Of a DNA stretch of 64,000 bases, positions 24,742-37,100 are shown in pieces; positions within the stretch are counted from its first letter, which is position 1; every line of letters starts with the position of its first letter. Source of the stretch: Tubiluchus corallicola (taxonomy: Eukaryota; Priapulida; Priapulimorpha; Priapulimorphida; Tubiluchidae); NCBI GenBank assembly GCA_030141605.1, contig JAQGDQ010000037.1, positions 687,001-751,000 on the forward strand. The letters run 5' to 3'. The notes under the pieces are model-generated. The model worked only from the letters and a program-made list of their open reading frames with translations, had not been told where the DNA came from and did not search any database. The translations under genes and the position numbers were made by a program.

Positions 24742-24759
24742 AGCAAAATCAGAATTTCC
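24742..24759 (-). promoter_or_regulatory. H2B histone downstream element
   Basis: The minus strand reads GGAAATTCTGATTTTGCT, one base different from the H3 and H2A copies. Confidence 0.76.
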
Positions 24760-24776
24760 TTTCGGAAAGACATGGT

Positions 24777-24792
24777 GGCCCTGAAAAGGGCC
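24777..24792 (-). promoter_or_regulatory. H2B 3' stem-loop
   Basis: The minus strand reads GGCCCTTTTCAGGGCC, identical in all four histone genes here. Confidence 0.97.
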
Positions 24793-24820
24793 GGTGGGTT
24801 TTTAGGAGTTTTTCAGCAAT

Positions 24821-25189
24821 TTACTTGGAGCTGGTGTATTTAGTCACCGCCTTGGTTCCTTCACTCACAGCGTGCTTAGCCAACTCTCCTGGAAGGAGAA
24901 GACGGACAGCAGTCTGGATTTCTCTGCTTGTGATGGTGGAACGTTTGTTATAATGGGCAAGACGAGAAGCTTCTCCAGATATTCTCTCAAACAGATCGTT
25001 GACAAAGCTGTTCATGATGCTCATAGCCTTGCTAGAGATTCCAGTATCAGGATGGACCTGCTTCAATACCTTGTAAATGTAAATGCTGTAACTTTCCTTT
25101 CTCTTGCGCCTCTTTTTCTTGTCAGAAGTTGGTCTTTTCTGGGCCTTGCCAGCCTTTTTCGCTGCTTTACCACTTGGTTTAGGAGGCAT
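24821..25189 (-). CDS. H2B: Histone H2B
   Basis: Intronless, 122 aa, starting [20 protein letters not shown] and ending [16 protein letters not shown]. The core [18 protein letters not shown] homologue (here [20 protein letters not shown]) and [20 protein letters not shown] are typical. The variable N-tail resembles arthropod and lophotrochozoan H2B. Divergent from H2A. Unlike Drosophila-type copies, the core has [12 protein letters not shown]. Confidence 0.99.
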   Translation of the reverse strand: MPPKPSGKAAKKAGKAQKRPTSDKKKRRKRKESYSIYIYKVLKQVHPDTGISSKAMSIMNSFVNDLFERISGEASRLAHYNKRSTITSREIQTAVRLLLPGELAKHAVSEGTKAVTKYTSSK

Positions 25190-25900
<711 letters not shown>

Positions 25901-25934
25901 AAGTGGATCTTCGCACCGACCGTTAAAACCAACC

Positions 25935-25950
25935 GGCCCTTTTCAGGGCC
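25935..25950 (+). promoter_or_regulatory. H2A 3' stem-loop
   Basis: GGCCCTTTTCAGGGCC, 35 nt after the stop. Confidence 0.97.
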
Positions 25951-25967
25951 ACCAGATCTACTCCGAA

Positions 25968-25985
25968 GAAAATTCTGATTTTGCT
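25968..25985 (+). promoter_or_regulatory. H2A histone downstream element
   Basis: GAAAATTCTGATTTTGCT, identical to the H3 copy. Confidence 0.78.
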
Positions 25986-28669
25986 GGTTCATTTTGACGC
26001 AAATTTGCGTTTCAATTACTGCATATCAATATTAAAAACGTTATCAAAAATCCTGTGCCAAAAAACGCCATGTTGGGGCATGCTAGCTGAAACGCAGACA
26101 TGGCCTATGTTATTTAGCATAGGATATAAAAACATAATGTACTACTTATTAATGAATTCAAATGGTAAAGGTTTTGAGAGTACAAATAAGGAACAAATGT
26201 TGATACTCTGAAATTAAGTAAAATACAAAATTGACCTACATGTAGTTGATACAAATTCAGTCAAGAAGTCTAAATAGAAATACATAAAAATCGAAATTTA
26301 CGTGTTTATAAAAAATGAAATTAAAACAGAGAATATGTTGTTTAGACGAGAAGAAAGAAATTATGGCTGCACGGTTGAACATTCAGTTCATTTTGCAAAT
26401 GATACTACAGAACATATTTTAATGTAGATCAATATACATTAATAGATGGGGATTATCTGTGTAAGATATTAGTGGTACCCACATAGATAAATTAAGAAAA
26501 GTTCGACTGTATGTCACAGAGCTCTTCCAGCTAAGAGTGTATTGAAAGACGAGTAATTGGTGGAAGGGAAGAAATTTATGTGAACAAAATACGGGTTTGT
26601 AATCTTGCAACCTAGCACTTTTAATTGATGTCAGTTTTGGTGAAGAGGATGGTGTGTATAATCGGTAATGGCTTAATCTTGACGTTCCCAAGTTGTTTTT
26701 AAAATTACTTCATAATTAATGATTGTTTGTTGTGAACATGAGGCTACAAACTTTGGAATGCATACAGTTCCTTTACGAATTTAAACTCTGCCACATAAAT
26801 GACAGACCGCTGGCTTGTGCTTATCCGCCCCACAATTCAATGCCTGTGTAACAATAATAGTCCGACTTGGTTTTTAAAAAGGTCAGGTTAGGCCAAGTTT
26901 TTGTTTTGCATAAAGGTTTCTGTAAAAAAGGCCAACATTTAATGTTATTTTCATTATAAAAGCTTTCTAAGCTTTTATAATTTGGGCAGTGCAAGATTAT
27001 ATCTTCAGGCTGTAAACTGAATTAGTTACGTATGCTCTTTTTCCTTGAACTTGAGTTTATGTGATAAAGCTAATTATACGGACACTGTTCCGATATTCAC
27101 ACTACTAATGTACATACACTAAATGTTTTCTGTGCCTTAGCAAATGGAAGAACACGCATCTTAACAAACATCTTTCATGGCAATACTCAAGCATCTGAGT
27201 GTGTGTAGGGGTACTTATAATTACGATAAGCATGCCCTAAACATACATATTATTATTGACAAATTAAACCATCACTCAGTTTATTAGTTTAATATATAAA
27301 TAAAGAGACAATGTCACTAAATGCTTTATACATGTAACTTCTTTCCTTAAAAATATTCAGTTAAGTGACACATATAATACGTCATATAACACACATAATA
27401 TATTATAATGTAATAACCAAGCAAAAACCATTTAACACGAACATAACATTACAGTACATGATATCTATGATAAAAATGAGAAGATCACAGTCCGTAGTAG
27501 TACATTTGTCTTTTTGGCATACTGTACTTGCAATACAGAGTTTCTATAAGTTTTAACTATAACTCACAGCTTACAACAACTTTAGCAGTTTACAACTCAA
27601 CTGCCATCTTTGTGACAAGACTGCAACCTGGCTAAAATAATTTTTTTAGATGAACATTGTTCTGCTAAATTAAATCTTTCCTTTTTACGAGGAAAACAGC
27701 AAAAATTAGCATGGTAAATGAAACTACCCGAACAAGATTATAATGCACCCGATCATGAGTCCATTCCAGAGAAGGAATCTCATGAGACCATTCCGCTGTT
27801 CACCCCCGATTACTTTAACAATAATAGTAACAGCTACCCTGTCGTAATAACAGAAAAAATAAATTAAACAGATCAAAATATTGGTACTAAGACTAGTCCA
27901 CAAATAACAGAAACAACAATTTTTGTGTCTTTAATCTAGTCACCTACACTTTAGATAAAATTAAAATACAACATAAACACTTATAGTTAAAATTATTTGA
28001 CATTTGCAAATTTACTTAAGTTATTTAATACAATCAGCTACAAATTGCAAAGCATTTCGCTTGTTGCTGTTACGTATTTACTAAATGAAACAAAAATTTC
28101 AAGTACTACACACCTCAAGAACTACACAATTTATACATTTTATATAAGCACAAACCAGACAGATTACTGTGAAAAGCCAGAGTTTCTTTTAGGTGGTTAA
28201 GCTATTGCATACTTTTTGCTTACAATATGCACGTGTCTGAAAAGGGCATAATCAGAAAAAAGCGGCATTTATAAATGAATCTGCAAATCATGTTTTGTAC
28301 AGGAAACGCATCTAACTGTGCACATCATATTGCGAAAAATTTATGAATAAAAAAAACATGGCTCTTGGATTTTTTTATCCACTGTCATTATTCTTGTCAC
28401 TGCAGAGAGTGATGCCGTATAACGTTTCCAAAAAACAGTAAGAGAAACAATGTGTAGGCCTACACAAACTAAATCTATACATTGATATAGAGCTCTGATA
28501 ATCCATAAATGTTAGTCGGAATTCTGCTTTTGTACAGATAAAGAAAGCTGCACTTACTGAAAATATTTTTAGATAAGACACATAAATAAATTTTGTTGTA
28601 TAAAATATTCACTAACATAAGAAAATTTTCATTTCGTAATATTTAATGATGGTAAAAGTAGAAAGCATA
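25986..28669. other. Intergenic plus probable SLC35B2 3' UTR
   Basis: AT-rich. The part nearest 28669 should include the SLC35B2 3' UTR (minus). A perfect hairpin lies at 26953-26981. No coding exon was recognised. Confidence 0.45.
26953..26981. repeat. Perfect 13-bp inverted repeat
   Basis: ATTATAAAAGCTT, a 3-nt loop, then AAGCTTTTATAAT. A short hairpin of unknown role. Confidence 0.85.
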
Positions 28670-30465
28670 CTATACATTACTTAAAGGCGGGGCAGCTTTT
28701 CTTGCTTCAGCTAATTTTAACTGACGGATTCGGTGGCCACAGTATATCTTTAGGAAAACAGCAAAAAATACAATTAGTACTCCAATTATGCCTAGGAAAC
28801 TTAATGAATGTTTGTATATAATACAGGACAGTAGAATTGCTAAGCCCTGCCTTACTGTCATAATGATCACAAATGTCACAGCACCAAATTGAGATATAGT
28901 GTAAAATATAAACAGCTGTCCCGTTGCACTGCAAACAGACAATATACAGATATCCACAATAAACTGAAAGTGTCGTGAAGCAAAAAGCACAGAGGCCACG
29001 AAACCTCCTTGTTCCCACAGCGATACACTAGTAAAAAGACAAGAAAATAAATTTACACCACACATCATTTGTACAGACGACATCTTGTAAGTACTGAAGA
29101 GTTCGCCTTGCCAATTGGAGGTAAAGCTGTCAAACACCATGTACCCAAGTAGTATAATAACACCAGAAAAAGTAGTCACAGTTTCCGCACGTTTACCGTG
29201 AACACCAGCCCCCGAGAGTAAGAACATACTAATACCTACTGAGATCATTACTGCAGTCACATACTCATAATACTGGTATGTTTTTTTTGAAACCAGTTTA
29301 CCCATTAGCATTACAGGAATGATTTTAGAAGCCTTTGCTAGGACTTGTGTAGGAAAACTGACAAATTTAAGTGCCTCGTATTGGCACCAACTGCTCATAA
29401 TATTTGAAAATGAGGCATAAGAGTACTTGTACAGCGGTGCAGTGTGTCGCGGCTGCCGCGATATCAGAATGTAGACACCAGCAAAAACGAAAGCCAAAAC
29501 TCGATTCATAAACACTAAAAACTGAGAATCTGTAAAATTTTCATTGCTGTATTTCTTTGTCATGACTTTTTCTTGTAGTACTCCCCATGTCAAATATGAT
29601 ACTGTAAAAAAGGAAAATGTTCAATTCAATCAATTATCCAAAGAAATTTTTAAATTTATTTCTAATACTAGGCAATTTGCAAGACGCATATCTATGTCAT
29701 TTGTTTTTTTACTTAAAAAGAAACATATTCAATAATAATTGGAATTTCCTGATAAATTTCATAATATTTAAATTTTCTGTACCTTGAAGTCCAGTAAAGC
29801 AGATAACAAGTGTGACTGCTTGCTGGAACTCGCTTTTTTCGGGCTTGGTAGCTGAAGATCCTGGTCCTTCCTCTAATAATTTCTCCTCGGGTCCTAATAT
29901 GCACATCCGCACTACATGTGGAATGCACAATGGGCCTGTGGAAAACGCAAAAATAATGAAGTGATATAAGTATCAGTTTAAGAAAAGTTACGTGCATGTG
30001 ACAACTTAGTATCCACCTTAGTTTCACAAGTTAACTGCATAAGAATTAACCATTAACTGCTATATAAAGCAACAAAACTGAGAGTTAAACTAAATTTTGG
30101 TCTTCGCACAAACAAATTATTGCCTAAATTCTTGCTTTTATGCATGTAAATAAAACTATTGCACAAAAAATGTTGATGTTTAGAAATCAATAGAAAAATA
30201 AGTAAATTTAAAGCTCACCTGCTTTGGCTAAATAGTTGTTCTTTTTCACATACTGAATGATAAAATATCCAGGCACAATTATTGTTGCGTAACCAATTAA
30301 ATTTAGTATTAAATGAAACAGCCAAAATTCTCGCCAATCATCTAATGATGAGCTCAATTCCTTATGACCATTGCTTTCTACTGGCACTGGAACTGCATCC
30401 TGTTTTACATGTTCACCAAGGACTAGCGTTGCAAGTACCAGATTGATAATAAGCTTCAAAGTCAT
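28670..30465 (-). CDS. SLC35B2: PAPS transporter 1 (solute carrier 35B2)
   Basis: Golgi antiporter that brings the sulfate donor PAPS into the lumen for sulfation of glycans and tyrosines. Three coding exons (minus): 30465..30219, 29935..29783 and 29601..28670. They join in frame to 1332 nt, 443 aa, near the family length (about 430). The N-terminus is hydrophobic; about ten membrane segments follow. Family blocks: [18 protein letters not shown] across the exon 2-3 junction, [73 protein letters not shown], and [14 protein letters not shown] followed by IIMTVRQ. A possible acceptor (TTTCAG) lies 4 nt before the ATG, so an upstream 5' UTR exon is likely. No breaks. Confidence 0.96.
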
Positions 30466-31239
30466 GGTCCTGAAATGTAAAATGTAGAATAGGCTCAGAC
30501 ATACAGCCTATCTAATTTACTTATACAAAGTTGTATGTGTAGATTCATAAACCCTATAGATCTGTAAGGACCTATGATACATGTATTCAAGAATTACATC
30601 AAAACCATATAAAATGTGGTGAGACTGTCATGGAAATTGATGATTCCTTGTGAAATTTCTTGCCAAAGACCCGCAAGTTACTATCATTTGCAATATGGCA
30701 GATAATTCTTACACCATGTCAAGCACACAGGTTACTGCATCACATCCTCTGTTCACTTTCCTGTACAATTTAAAAACCTGATAAACATCACACTCAAAAA
30801 ATCTTCCACCACGACTCAGCAAAACACTAAATGAAAGTGGCAATATATTTTCTTTTGCCGACATACTTCTGATGCTTAGCTCATGTATAATTCTTAGAAA
30901 ATAATATGCCCTCTAGACATTTAGATAGACTTGGTGTAATGTACCCATCCGTTTTGTCGTTTATCACATTTTCTCATCCTTCCCATTTCCTACGCTGTGT
31001 GGCCCTCTCCTAACATGACCTACCCTGTCAATTATTTCAAAATTTTCAGACAAAAAGTTGAAAATTGCTGTGTTTCTATGAAACCTTGTCCCTGTGCAAT
31101 TGAATCATCTCTTTTACAAAGAATGAAACTTAAACGAGTACATAGGATGTCAAATTCGGATATGAAAAAAAATCAGACAAGCCATGGCTTCCAAGGATGG
31201 CTTCATAATCCATTATCTGTAGAGTGGTATATTAGCACT
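30466..31239. other. SLC35B2 5' flank
   Basis: Upstream of the SLC35B2 start codon; any 5' UTR exon and promoter should lie here. No motif or exon could be fixed by eye. Confidence 0.45.
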
Positions 31240-31640
31240 TGTGTGTTATTCGCCCCTCTTCTTCACTAATATTGCTGTAAGTGAGAAGTTGTATGGTGAC
31301 CACCACTGCAAACTGAGTGAGGTGGTCATGCTGCCAATGCTTATCAAGGAGACCATGCTTTGCATTAACGAAGCTTGTTGGCTAGATCTTGTTTCATCAA
31401 CGTTAGTGGCGAGCTTGTTCCACGTATTAACAACACTGAATCAGCAAACATGCTGTAGCTCTCAAGATTTGTTGATACCACTTAGTATCCTATAGGTTTG
31501 TATCATGTCTCAAGCACCTGGAATCAACGTGGTCATCCCTCCTGGAATTCTTTCAACATAGCAGACAGAATACTGTCTTGATGGGCCCCACACCACATCT
31601 GCATAATCGAGACTATTTGAGAGAGCCCATAACTTCATTA
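31240..31640 (-). mobile_element. LINE C-terminal relic (CR1-like)
   Basis: Minus strand, read in shifting frames: DYADVVWGP, then an LRHDTNL-like segment, then VNTWNKLATNVDE and LLDKHW. This order is typical of the region after the RT domain in CR1-like elements. Strongly decayed and apparently distinct from the copy at 32219-33690. Confidence 0.5.
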
Positions 31641-32218
31641 GCCTATGGACCCCAAAAGGTCATATATATACAACTTTAGAACCATTACTTTATCAAGGAA
31701 TTTAAAGTCGCACTTAATTAGTGTTAACTTAGTGTGCTTGCTTTGTAATTTGAATGATAATGAACGGAAATCAAGATTGCTATCAACTATGTACACAATG
31801 CGTAACTGTAAACAACAGAAATATTGCCGTAATAGTCTCACAAACTACTGAAAATTGATCAAGTACTTCCACGCTACCATGATTAAACTACAAAGTTACT
31901 AAGTACATGTATTAGTAAATCTCGAACCGAGGAACTCCTCCACGTAAACAGCTTCCGCGTTAGCATGTCACCAAAATAAACCGTATTTTTTACTTTGTCT
32001 GCTAACAAATTGGAAAAACGAAACTCTCAAGAACAGGCGCTCTAGCGAAGTGACTTCGGACAATTTTTAACAATTTTAGTTCCACTTATACAATATTTCG
32101 TTTCTTTTAGAAAATATTTATTAATGCCCGTTCGGTACTCATTTTTGAATATCGAAGTCGAACATCGCCACTCAGCATCTCTGCCTCTGGATGTTACACT
32201 GTTATACTTTCATGATTA

Positions 32219-33690
32219 GGGGTTAAGCGAGTACACTCAGAGAAACCCCATATTTTTCCGCAAAATAATTGTCGACTAAGGATTTAAACTTTACTGCGGT
32301 TGGTGCGGCAATCACCATGGCAGGCAGATTATTCCATTCATTCACAACTCTCACAGAAAATGAATATTTACGAATGTCAAGACGTGACTGCTCTTTATAC
32401 AGTTTTAAATTATGTCCTCTAGTTTTAAAATCAACAACTCAATTAAAGAATTTTTCCGGCAAAATGTTTTCTTTTCTAGTTAATATTTTATAAACTTCAA
32501 TAAGATCTCCACGGTGTCGTCTTAATTTAAGCGTGGTCAATCTGCAATATTTTAATCCTTCCAAATATGTCAGATATTTACAACCTAATATTATTCTTGT
32601 GGCATAATACACATTGCTAGGCAAATTTCAAGTCTGATGTTATTATCACACCAAGATAATTTTTACTATTTATACTAAAATGTACTATTCAATTAATAAT
32701 ATAATCACTTTTAAGATTCTGAAAACTGCAGTGCATTAACTCACATTTATCCTCATTAAATAACATTTTGCCAATCATTACTCTTACCTACATAGTTGTT
32801 CAACATCATGCTGTAAAACTAATGAATCCGCTACAGAGTTAATTGGATTATACCATTTTGTGTCATCTGCAAATTTTAAAATGTGAATGGAAATATCATT
32901 ATCTACATCACTGATGAAAATAGTGAACAACATTGTCTGGTCAGAGTGCCAATTCCTATGGAACACGTCTTGTCACCAGAGGATTCCACACCATCAAGTA
33001 CTACACATTGTTTTCTTCCAAACAACCAATCTTCAATCCAGCTGATGATATCTCCAGAAATACCATGGGCTTTTGTCTTTTTAAGCAGTCTTCAATGAGG
33101 CACTTTATCAAAAGCCTAGGCGAAATCAAAATAAACAGTATCAACAGGACTTCCCTGACCGAGCATAGACATCATCGAAAAATAACTTATCAGACTGGTC
33201 AAACAAGAACGGCCTCTAGTGAACCCATGTTGTGAGTCAAATAATAATTTATTATTTTCCAAATGATCACATGATATAACTCCACAAAATAGATTGCATG
33301 ACTTTACATACCAATGAAGTTAAGGAAATAGGCCGATAATGACCAGGATCACTACCAATACCTTTATTAAAAATAAGTTTTACATTGGCTAACTTCCAGC
33401 TATGCGGTACTTGATGAGTTAGCAAACTTTGATTATACAATAAAGTGAATGGCTTACACAAAGAGCCAGCAAGTTCAATTAATATTTTAGTCCTAAAATT
33501 ATCAGGACCAGGTGCTTCACCGAGTTTTAGTTTACAAATATGACTACGAATCATTTCTTCAGATATGTATAGTGAAGTAAGCATTTCATTATCTGATCCA
33601 TTAAAAATATTATGAGGCCTCTGGAATTTTATCAATATCTTCCTTAGTAAATAAACAAAAAATGTGTTAAGAATCTCTGCCATAGATTTT
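32219..33690 (-). mobile_element. LINE (CR1/L2-like) RT fragment with intact 3' end
   Basis: Minus strand from 33683: LGEAPGPDNFRTKILIELAG, PHSWKLANVKLIFNKG and DPGHYRPISLTS, which are RT blocks. After 33267 come a GFTRGRS-type block, PVDTVYFDFA, LLFTIFISDVDNDI-like sequence and FADDTK (32784-32966), then TRGHNLKLYKEQSRLDIRK and VVNEWNNLPAMV near 32280-32430. The AFDK-type middle is frameshifted. The 3' end carries a short hairpin (GGGG...CCCC at 32219-32249), also present in the copy at 44104. Inactive. Confidence 0.9.
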
Positions 33691-33699
33691 GGATCAGAA

Positions 33700-34114
33700 G
33701 TAAAACACCTATTACTATTCTTTAGAGGACAGTAAAACTGTTTGTTAATTATTATCCTCTAACTGTTTTCGGCGTTTTCGTATAGAAGCTTTTTACTAAC
33801 CAACTTTTTCTAGAAGGAGGCTTACATAACTGCTAAACATTTATCACTTTTTATTGTTAATATGTGCTAAGCGGCGTTTTTCTCTGATGTAACAGCTACC
33901 AAAAATAATTGTAATGGTCGTGGAGAAAAACCATTTTTTGGTTACTATGGTAACCAGGCAACGTTTACAATTTCAACTTTCAAGAAGAAGGTCGTGCTTG
34001 TCCGACGACGGAGGCATACATGAAGTTTTTTTGGGTTATTTTCTCTTACTTTCAGAATAATTTTAATCTTTAGATGTTATTTCTTTTAATTTAACTGTCA
34101 GAAATTATTAGTTG
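33700..34114. other. CFAP70 5' flank
   Basis: Presumed promoter and 5' UTR of CFAP70. No TATA box is evident. Confidence 0.45.
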
Positions 34115-37100
34115 ATGAATATGCAAAACTCGAGTGAAGTGTCAGATGACAATTGCACCGAAGTTCAAAACGGAAATGAACAGGTTGAAGTTGATGTCCC
34201 AGAAGCGCTCAAGCGTTCCTCGAACTTACTCACAGTTGTAGTATCTGGGGCGAGAAATTTGGTAAGATTTTACTTTTCATAGATTTCAGTAAAAATTATA
34301 TATAATGTATTACTATAACTATAGTTATATTAAATTATGGGACATCAAGTTATGGAAAATAAAAGAAAATCGTTTTGTTTACTATCCAGAACTCCACAAT
34401 CCATAGGTGGGCATATTACTTTTAGCACATACATAAGTTATTTTCCCTGCCATTTCACTGAGTTTGCTCTAGCTACAAAGTTATCTAGTGGCACCGTGTA
34501 CATACTGCAGAGAGCTACTCATCAAAGTGACTAGGGGTAAGTGTAAGTGTTGACAGACATCCCATCATCTCTCACCTGTTAGGCATTTCACATTCATTTT
34601 ACATCAAATAGTTGGCAGGTCTGTGTCTACCCATGAAAGAAATAAATTATATGCCCAATGACATTAACTTCAAGAGAGGCAAGTAGCTGAAATTACAAAG
34701 ACTGAATGTATGTTTCACAATATATTATCTCTTGTAATGCCTTGTTTTGGTATGGTAGCTTGTAACAGTGGCATAAGTCTATTGTGAATTTCATGACAGA
34801 TATCATTCATAGGCTACTACTGTGATTTTTCTTTACTTGTTTTGCATTAAAAGAAGAACCAACCCTCGAACAACATTCATTGCATTTTAACATGCAATTA
34901 AAAATATCGAAATCACTACGCAATATATGCGCATGGAATGCTTTGCTTAAACATGCAAGAGAAATTTAAATATTTTTTATCTCCTGCCAAGCGAATGTCT
35001 CTGCCGGCAAATTTGAAAAAAAGTGACATAATCTGGTGACCTCTGGGCAGCATGAATGGCGTGAAGGTACGCGTTGCAAAATTTCAAAAATTCACTCAAA
35101 AGTTCCATTGTTCTAGTGTTATGTTTAACTGTGTTTATGTAGTAATTGCTCAGTGGATCAATTACGACCAAGTTTAAAGTGGTTACATAGTTTTAATCCA
35201 CAGGATTATCTTTGTATAGTATAGTATATGTGAAAGTATAGTGTACGTTAATTATGCAAATGTAATTAATTTACAGACTTTTGTTCGAATGTAAACTTGC
35301 AAGCACATAATAAGTACGGGGTAGGTTACTTAGTTTATAGAGTTAGCGCTATGCCCAAGCGTTAAGTGACTGAGACTTTAAATTGATTTTACTAATTACA
35401 TAAGACGCTTATCACAATTTTATTGCTGAAACTTTCTAACATTTTTCTCAAATACTAGAATGAGCTCAACTCCTGAGTGACTTGGCTTTTGCTTTAATTC
35501 TTACATAAATATTTTTTACTTTTTTTTAGTTGACCAGTGCTGCAGAAGGCTCACAGTTATTTGTAAAAGTTGAACTAGGGTCGTTACTGTCAGAAGAATC
35601 TAACCGGGTGCCCAAACCTGAAACTAATGTAGATTTAGAATTTGATTTTTCAGCAGTTTTGTCTTTTGAACCAGGCAGTTTATCATCACTGGATAGCATT
35701 ATATCCAGTCCTCTTACAGGTAGGATTGTAGATTTGCTGTTGGGCTTTAGTTGTTTATAATATTTGCGTCTTTCTAATTTACATAATTATAAAGTGGAAT
35801 GACCAATCTGTACATGTCAGCACAACTTGTAAAATTTGTTATTAAGACTAAAATAATAATAATACAGCAAAAATGAGTAAAGTGACAATGGTGGATAAGC
35901 TGTAAAATGTATTGCAGTGTATGAAAGTTGTTCGGGCCTTAGCCAGCATGGTGCTGCTATCTGTTGGCAGTTAAATGTAATATGTAACCTGTCACATCAA
36001 AATCAGTCATACGTCATCACTTAGTAATTTTACATTGCAACCAGTTACGGGTTCAAATTTCTAATTTCTATGAAAATGCAGAGTGCAGGTATAAATTCAT
36101 CTACATGCATTATCTTTTAAGAAAATTTATTTGAACATTTGTAAATAGGTAAAACGAAATGAATTAGTTAAAATGTCTTAAATGCAAAATTTGCGGTTTT
36201 CTACATTAAATACTTTTGTTATCAGACTTTCACCTCTGTCTAATAACAAATTTTAGCACTACGCATATTTTACAGAAATTTGGCTTAAAAATAGTGCACA
36301 AAATTACAGTAGTTACCAAGAATGACACCATTTATTTCCTATTTAGCCAATTGGAGCCATGCTTAGCATCATGTGACCTGCGATATCATCTTCATTATAA
36401 ACTTTACTAATATTATAGCATGCTGAGTTTTGTGTGGTGGTTTTTCTAGCTTTTGTTCGTGGTAGGAGAGTGGGTGCTAAGCACATTTCTTCAGCTCTAA
36501 ACGGCTTAAATAATTCTAACTTATATGGAATATTTTTCAATAAACTTGTTGATTAATTCTAATCTACCTAATCTCCTTTGTTTATATTTAATAAACATGA
36601 AAATTTGCAGGAATTAAATTCACTGTATTTTGCAACTGTAACTTGGTCCATTTCATACATGGTAAAATACATGTGCACCCCATGTGGATCTGCCCCACAA
36701 TCTAGTCAGGTCCCTCCCAAGCTACTAGCCCACTTTGTTCAGCTTGTTTGGTGGGTGCGTGCATGCGTGCGTTTGTTGGATTTTGCTGCCGAATGTTTTT
36801 TGACAAGCTAGATGACAGTTTCAAACTCCGTGATTACGGCTAAGATATGGATATATTAATTACTTTCCTTTATGGATTTGCCCTCTGTTCTCGCAGCCAC
36901 CTACCCACAAACAGCAACTATTTTTATGCATTTTATGTTACACATATGTGCCTAATTTAAATGCAGTAGGCTGTTTCGATCATCCTGTTGTTAAGGAGCA
37001 CTTGAGCTTAAAAGGTATCATTTTCCTTGGTCTGTTTTATACAAATTTGTCAGTATTAAGCAGAAGGGACTAGTACAGATGCTCTTTGCTTAAGATGCAA

